DNA of 43,777 nt from DASTBU01 sp035711845 (GTDB lineage Bacteria; Acidobacteriota; Vicinamibacteria; Vicinamibacterales; 2-12-FULL-66-21). Below, one piece after another: positions 41,812 to 43,777 of this stretch. Every line of letters begins with the position of its first letter. The stretch's first letter is position 1. Below the pieces are notes generated by a model. It ran no database searches. It saw only the letters and a program-made list of their open reading frames with translations, and had not been told where the DNA came from. The position numbers and the translations under genes are program-made. The stretch lies in contig DASTBU010000014.1 in NCBI GenBank assembly GCA_035711845.1, positions 1-43,777 of the forward strand. Direction: 5' to 3'.

Positions 41812-42516
41812 TCATTTGATGCCCTCCGCCTTCGCGCGCGTCTGGCTGGCGCGTTCCGGCGAGACCTCGCCGAAGCCGTTCCGCGGCGGAGGCGGGAGGA
41901 CCGCGGCGCGTGCCGCGCGCTCACGCTGCAGCTCTCGTACGTGAGCGACGATCGCCCACCTGTCGGCGGGAGGAATCGGCCAGCGATAGCTGGCCATCAG
42001 CCCAAATCCGTTCGTGATGACGTCGAAGATCTGCCCGTCCGCGTACTGCAGGATCTTCTCCTGGTGGAAGGAGGCCGTGGGGACCTTGCCTCGCTGGAAC
42101 AGGATCCCCTTGCCGTCGCCTCGAGCGTCGTGGCACGGCTGGCAATAAATGCCGTAGCGATCGCGCCCGCGCGCCACGACCGCCTCGTCCACCGTCACGG
42201 GGATCGACGCAACGAACTGCCCGTCGGCTCCCTTTCCCGTGAAGAAGGCCGTGTCTTCTTTCAGCCCGCCGATGGGGACCGTGCCCGGAACGGGCTCGCG
42301 CATGGACGACCCGTCGTAGAAGAAATCGCTGGCCGTTTGCGGCAGGACCTTCGGCTGGTCGTCCATGCTCGGGTTGAGATGGATGGGAGGGCGGCTCGAC
42401 GTACAGCCGCGCGCGCAGCCCGTGAGGGCCACAAGAGAGGAAAGCGCGAGCGCCCCAAGCACGAGCCGTCCACCTCCGCCGGAGCCACGGCGGGCTGGCT
42501 GTCTGCGGGCGATCAT
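41812..42516 (-). CDS. actE: ActE-like cytochrome c lipoprotein of alternative complex III
   Basis: This is a 234-residue lipoprotein with lipobox VALTGC (C34) and one heme c motif CQPCH (125-129). The stretch MDDQPKVLPQTASDFFYDGS, followed by REPVPGTVPIGGL, is characteristic of the ActE subunit of alternative complex III. The likely Met ligand is in GLMASYRWPIPP. The ATG overlaps the ActB stop (ATGA). In the usual order ActC (NrfD-like) and ActD lie between ActB and ActE; here they are absent between these two genes. The gene ends ten bases before the CydA-like gene start. Confidence 0.85.
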   Translation of the reverse strand: MIARRQPARRGSGGGGRLVLGALALSSLVALTGCARGCTSSRPPIHLNPSMDDQPKVLPQTASDFFYDGSSMREPVPGTVPIGGLKEDTAFFTGKGADGQFVASIPVTVDEAVVARGRDRYGIYCQPCHDARGDGKGILFQRGKVPTASFHQEKILQYADGQIFDVITNGFGLMASYRWPIPPADRWAIVAHVRELQRERAARAAVLPPPPRNGFGEVSPERASQTRAKAEGIK

Positions 42517-43777
42517 ACGACGCCTTCCAGGTCCGGGTTCGGGTTGCGCACCTTGGCCAGATAGGTCGTTCTCGGCTTGGTGTTCAGCTCCTCGAGGAGC
42601 GCGTAGTTGCGCGGATCGGCCTTCGCCTTCACGACCCGGCTCGATGGGTCCCGAAGATCTCCGAATTCGATTGCCGAAGCGGGGCAGGCCTGCTGGCAGG
42701 CGGTCTTGACGTCGCCGTCTCGAAGCGCGCGCCCCGCGAGCTTCGCATCGATCCTCACCCGATTGATTCGCTGCGTGCAGTACGTGCACTTCTCCATGAC
42801 ACCCCTCGCACGAACCGTGACGTCCGGGTTCATCGCGAGCTTCAGAACGGCGGGGGTGTCCTTGGTGAAGTTGAAGAAATTGAACCGGCGCACCTTGTAG
42901 GGACAGTTGTTCGAGCAGTAGCGGGTCCCGATGCACCGGTTGTAGACCATCACATTGAGACCTTCCCCATCGTGAACGGTCGCGGCCACGGGGCAGACCT
43001 GCTCGCATGGGGCATCCTCGCATTGCATGCAGGGAACTGGCTGGAAAACGACCTGCGGGTTGCCGGACGGGTCGCCGGAGAAGTACCGGTCGACGCGAAC
43101 CCAGTGCATCTCGCGTTGCCTGGCAACCTGGATCTTGCCGACGACGGGCACGTTGTTCTCGCTCTGGCACGCCGTCATACACGCGTTGCAGCCGGTGCAG
43201 GCGTTCAGGTCGATCGTCATCCCCCACTGGTGCCCCTGATCGTAGGTGTGTGTCTGGAACAGGGAGAAGTGCTCCGTTTCTTCCGGATAGACCCCCAGCG
43301 CGCCGACTTCTCCTTCTGCCGCCTCCGCGCCCTCAGCCGCCTCCGGCGCAGCTGCCTCCGATCGAAGCTCGGTCAACGTGGACTCGCGGACGATCGGGCG
43401 CCCCTCCATGCTGCCGTGGTCCTGGGTTGCCGACAGTGGATGCGTCCGCCCGACGCTGGTGAGCTTGACGCCGCTATCGAAGCCAGGTGTTTTAGAGGAT
43501 CGGACCGTGAACGTGTCGAACCCGACTCCAGCCCCAATCCGTCCCACGCGCCGACGACCGTAGCCGAGTGTGAGGGCCACGACACCGTCCGCCATGCCGG
43601 GGAGGATCCAGACGGGAAGCTCGAGCGACCGGCCTGAGTAGTCGAGACGGATCACGTCCTGGTTCGCAAGACCGAACATTTCAGCGGTTTTCGGGCTCAC
43701 AAGCGCGGGGTTGTCCCAGGTCAGCTTGGTGAGGGGATCAGGAAGCTCCTGCAGCCAGCCGTCGTTCGCGAATCGGC
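42513..43777 (-). CDS. actB: ActB iron-sulfur subunit of alternative complex III (partial, N-terminus beyond window)
   Basis: This partial gene encodes the last 420 residues of the ActB/molybdopterin-oxidoreductase-like protein. The first visible residues, GWLQELPDPLTKLTWDNPAL, belong to the molybdopterin-family domain. The C-terminal ferredoxin-like part has four Cys groups: CTGCNACMTAC, CMQCEDAPCEQVC, CIGTRYCSNNC and CTYC with CQQAC. The third group has Thr instead of the second Cys, leaving 15 ligands. This is consistent with three [4Fe-4S] and one [3Fe-4S] cluster as known for alternative complex III. In that family ActB has no Mo cofactor. It transfers electrons inside a quinol:cytochrome c oxidoreductase. 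It continues beyond the window edge. Confidence 0.92.
   Translation of the reverse strand, partial: RFANDGWLQELPDPLTKLTWDNPALVSPKTAEMFGLANQDVIRLDYSGRSLELPVWILPGMADGVVALTLGYGRRRVGRIGAGVGFDTFTVRSSKTPGFDSGVKLTSVGRTHPLSATQDHGSMEGRPIVRESTLTELRSEAAAPEAAEGAEAAEGEVGALGVYPEETEHFSLFQTHTYDQGHQWGMTIDLNACTGCNACMTACQSENNVPVVGKIQVARQREMHWVRVDRYFSGDPSGNPQVVFQPVPCMQCEDAPCEQVCPVAATVHDGEGLNVMVYNRCIGTRYCSNNCPYKVRRFNFFNFTKDTPAVLKLAMNPDVTVRARGVMEKCTYCTQRINRVRIDAKLAGRALRDGDVKTACQQACPASAIEFGDLRDPSSRVVKAKADPRNYALLEELNTKPRTTYLAKVRNPNPDLEGVV

Noticed and set aside
40419..41819. Open plus-strand frame of 466 codons opposite the CydA-like gene
   Set aside because: It is composed almost only of charged residues, as expected for the antisense of membrane helices.

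Overview
The window is GC-rich and tightly packed. It reads as a chromosomal piece of an aerobic, Gram-negative, heterotrophic bacterium, most likely an Acidobacteriota of the Vicinamibacteria type. That placement is inference from gene content: ECF sigma factor/Ser-Thr kinase pairs, a carboxypeptidase-regulatory TonB receptor, an ADOP-type permease, alternative complex III parts and PCP_red-domain proteins. No rRNA, tRNA, CRISPR array or transposase gene was seen.

Layout. 0.1-5.1 kb (+): a cupredoxin-like protein followed by a cytochrome c oxidase operon in the order I, III, IV, two small membrane proteins, II. 5.3-9.8 kb: a secreted ScyD/ScyE-like propeller protein (-) diverges from an ECF sigma factor/kinase pair (+); a perfect 26-bp palindrome lies between them. 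10.0-14.1 kb (+): a four-gene glycan module (GT-C membrane protein, methyltransferase, GT2, methyltransferase). 14.1-17.4 kb: an orphan PCP_red fragment, a frameshifted ABC permease and a sigma-factor relic. 17.4-20.3 kb (-): an operon of Mrp-type ATPase, zinc-ribbon/PCP_red protein and radical SAM/SPASM/PCP_red protein. 20.6-24.3 kb: a repeat-containing secreted protein, a zone of gene relics, a PD40 lipoprotein and a cupin. 24.6-30.4 kb (+): a second sigma/kinase pair, a lipoprotein and a sulfatase-like enzyme. 30.5-34.3 kb (-): a TonB-dependent receptor and a GNAT acetyltransferase. 34.4-43.8 kb (-): a respiratory cluster of ActB (cut by the window edge), ActE-like cytochrome c lipoprotein, CydA-like membrane subunit and three c-type cytochrome proteins, followed by a 690-residue universal-stress protein that carries three PCP_red domains and a zinc ribbon.

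How it may work together. The two ends are the two halves of an aerobic electron-transport chain: a quinol-oxidising, cytochrome c-reducing module on the right and a cytochrome c oxidase on the left. The most unusual theme is the PCP_red domain (the small C-terminal domain of BchB/ChlB). It occurs at six sites on four different protein contexts here, with no chlorophyll-synthesis gene in view. Its company (Mrp-type Fe-S carrier ATPase, zinc ribbons, radical SAM/SPASM enzyme, stress protein beside the cytochromes) suggests a cofactor or metalloprotein maturation/protection system. That role is inference, not shown by the sequence.
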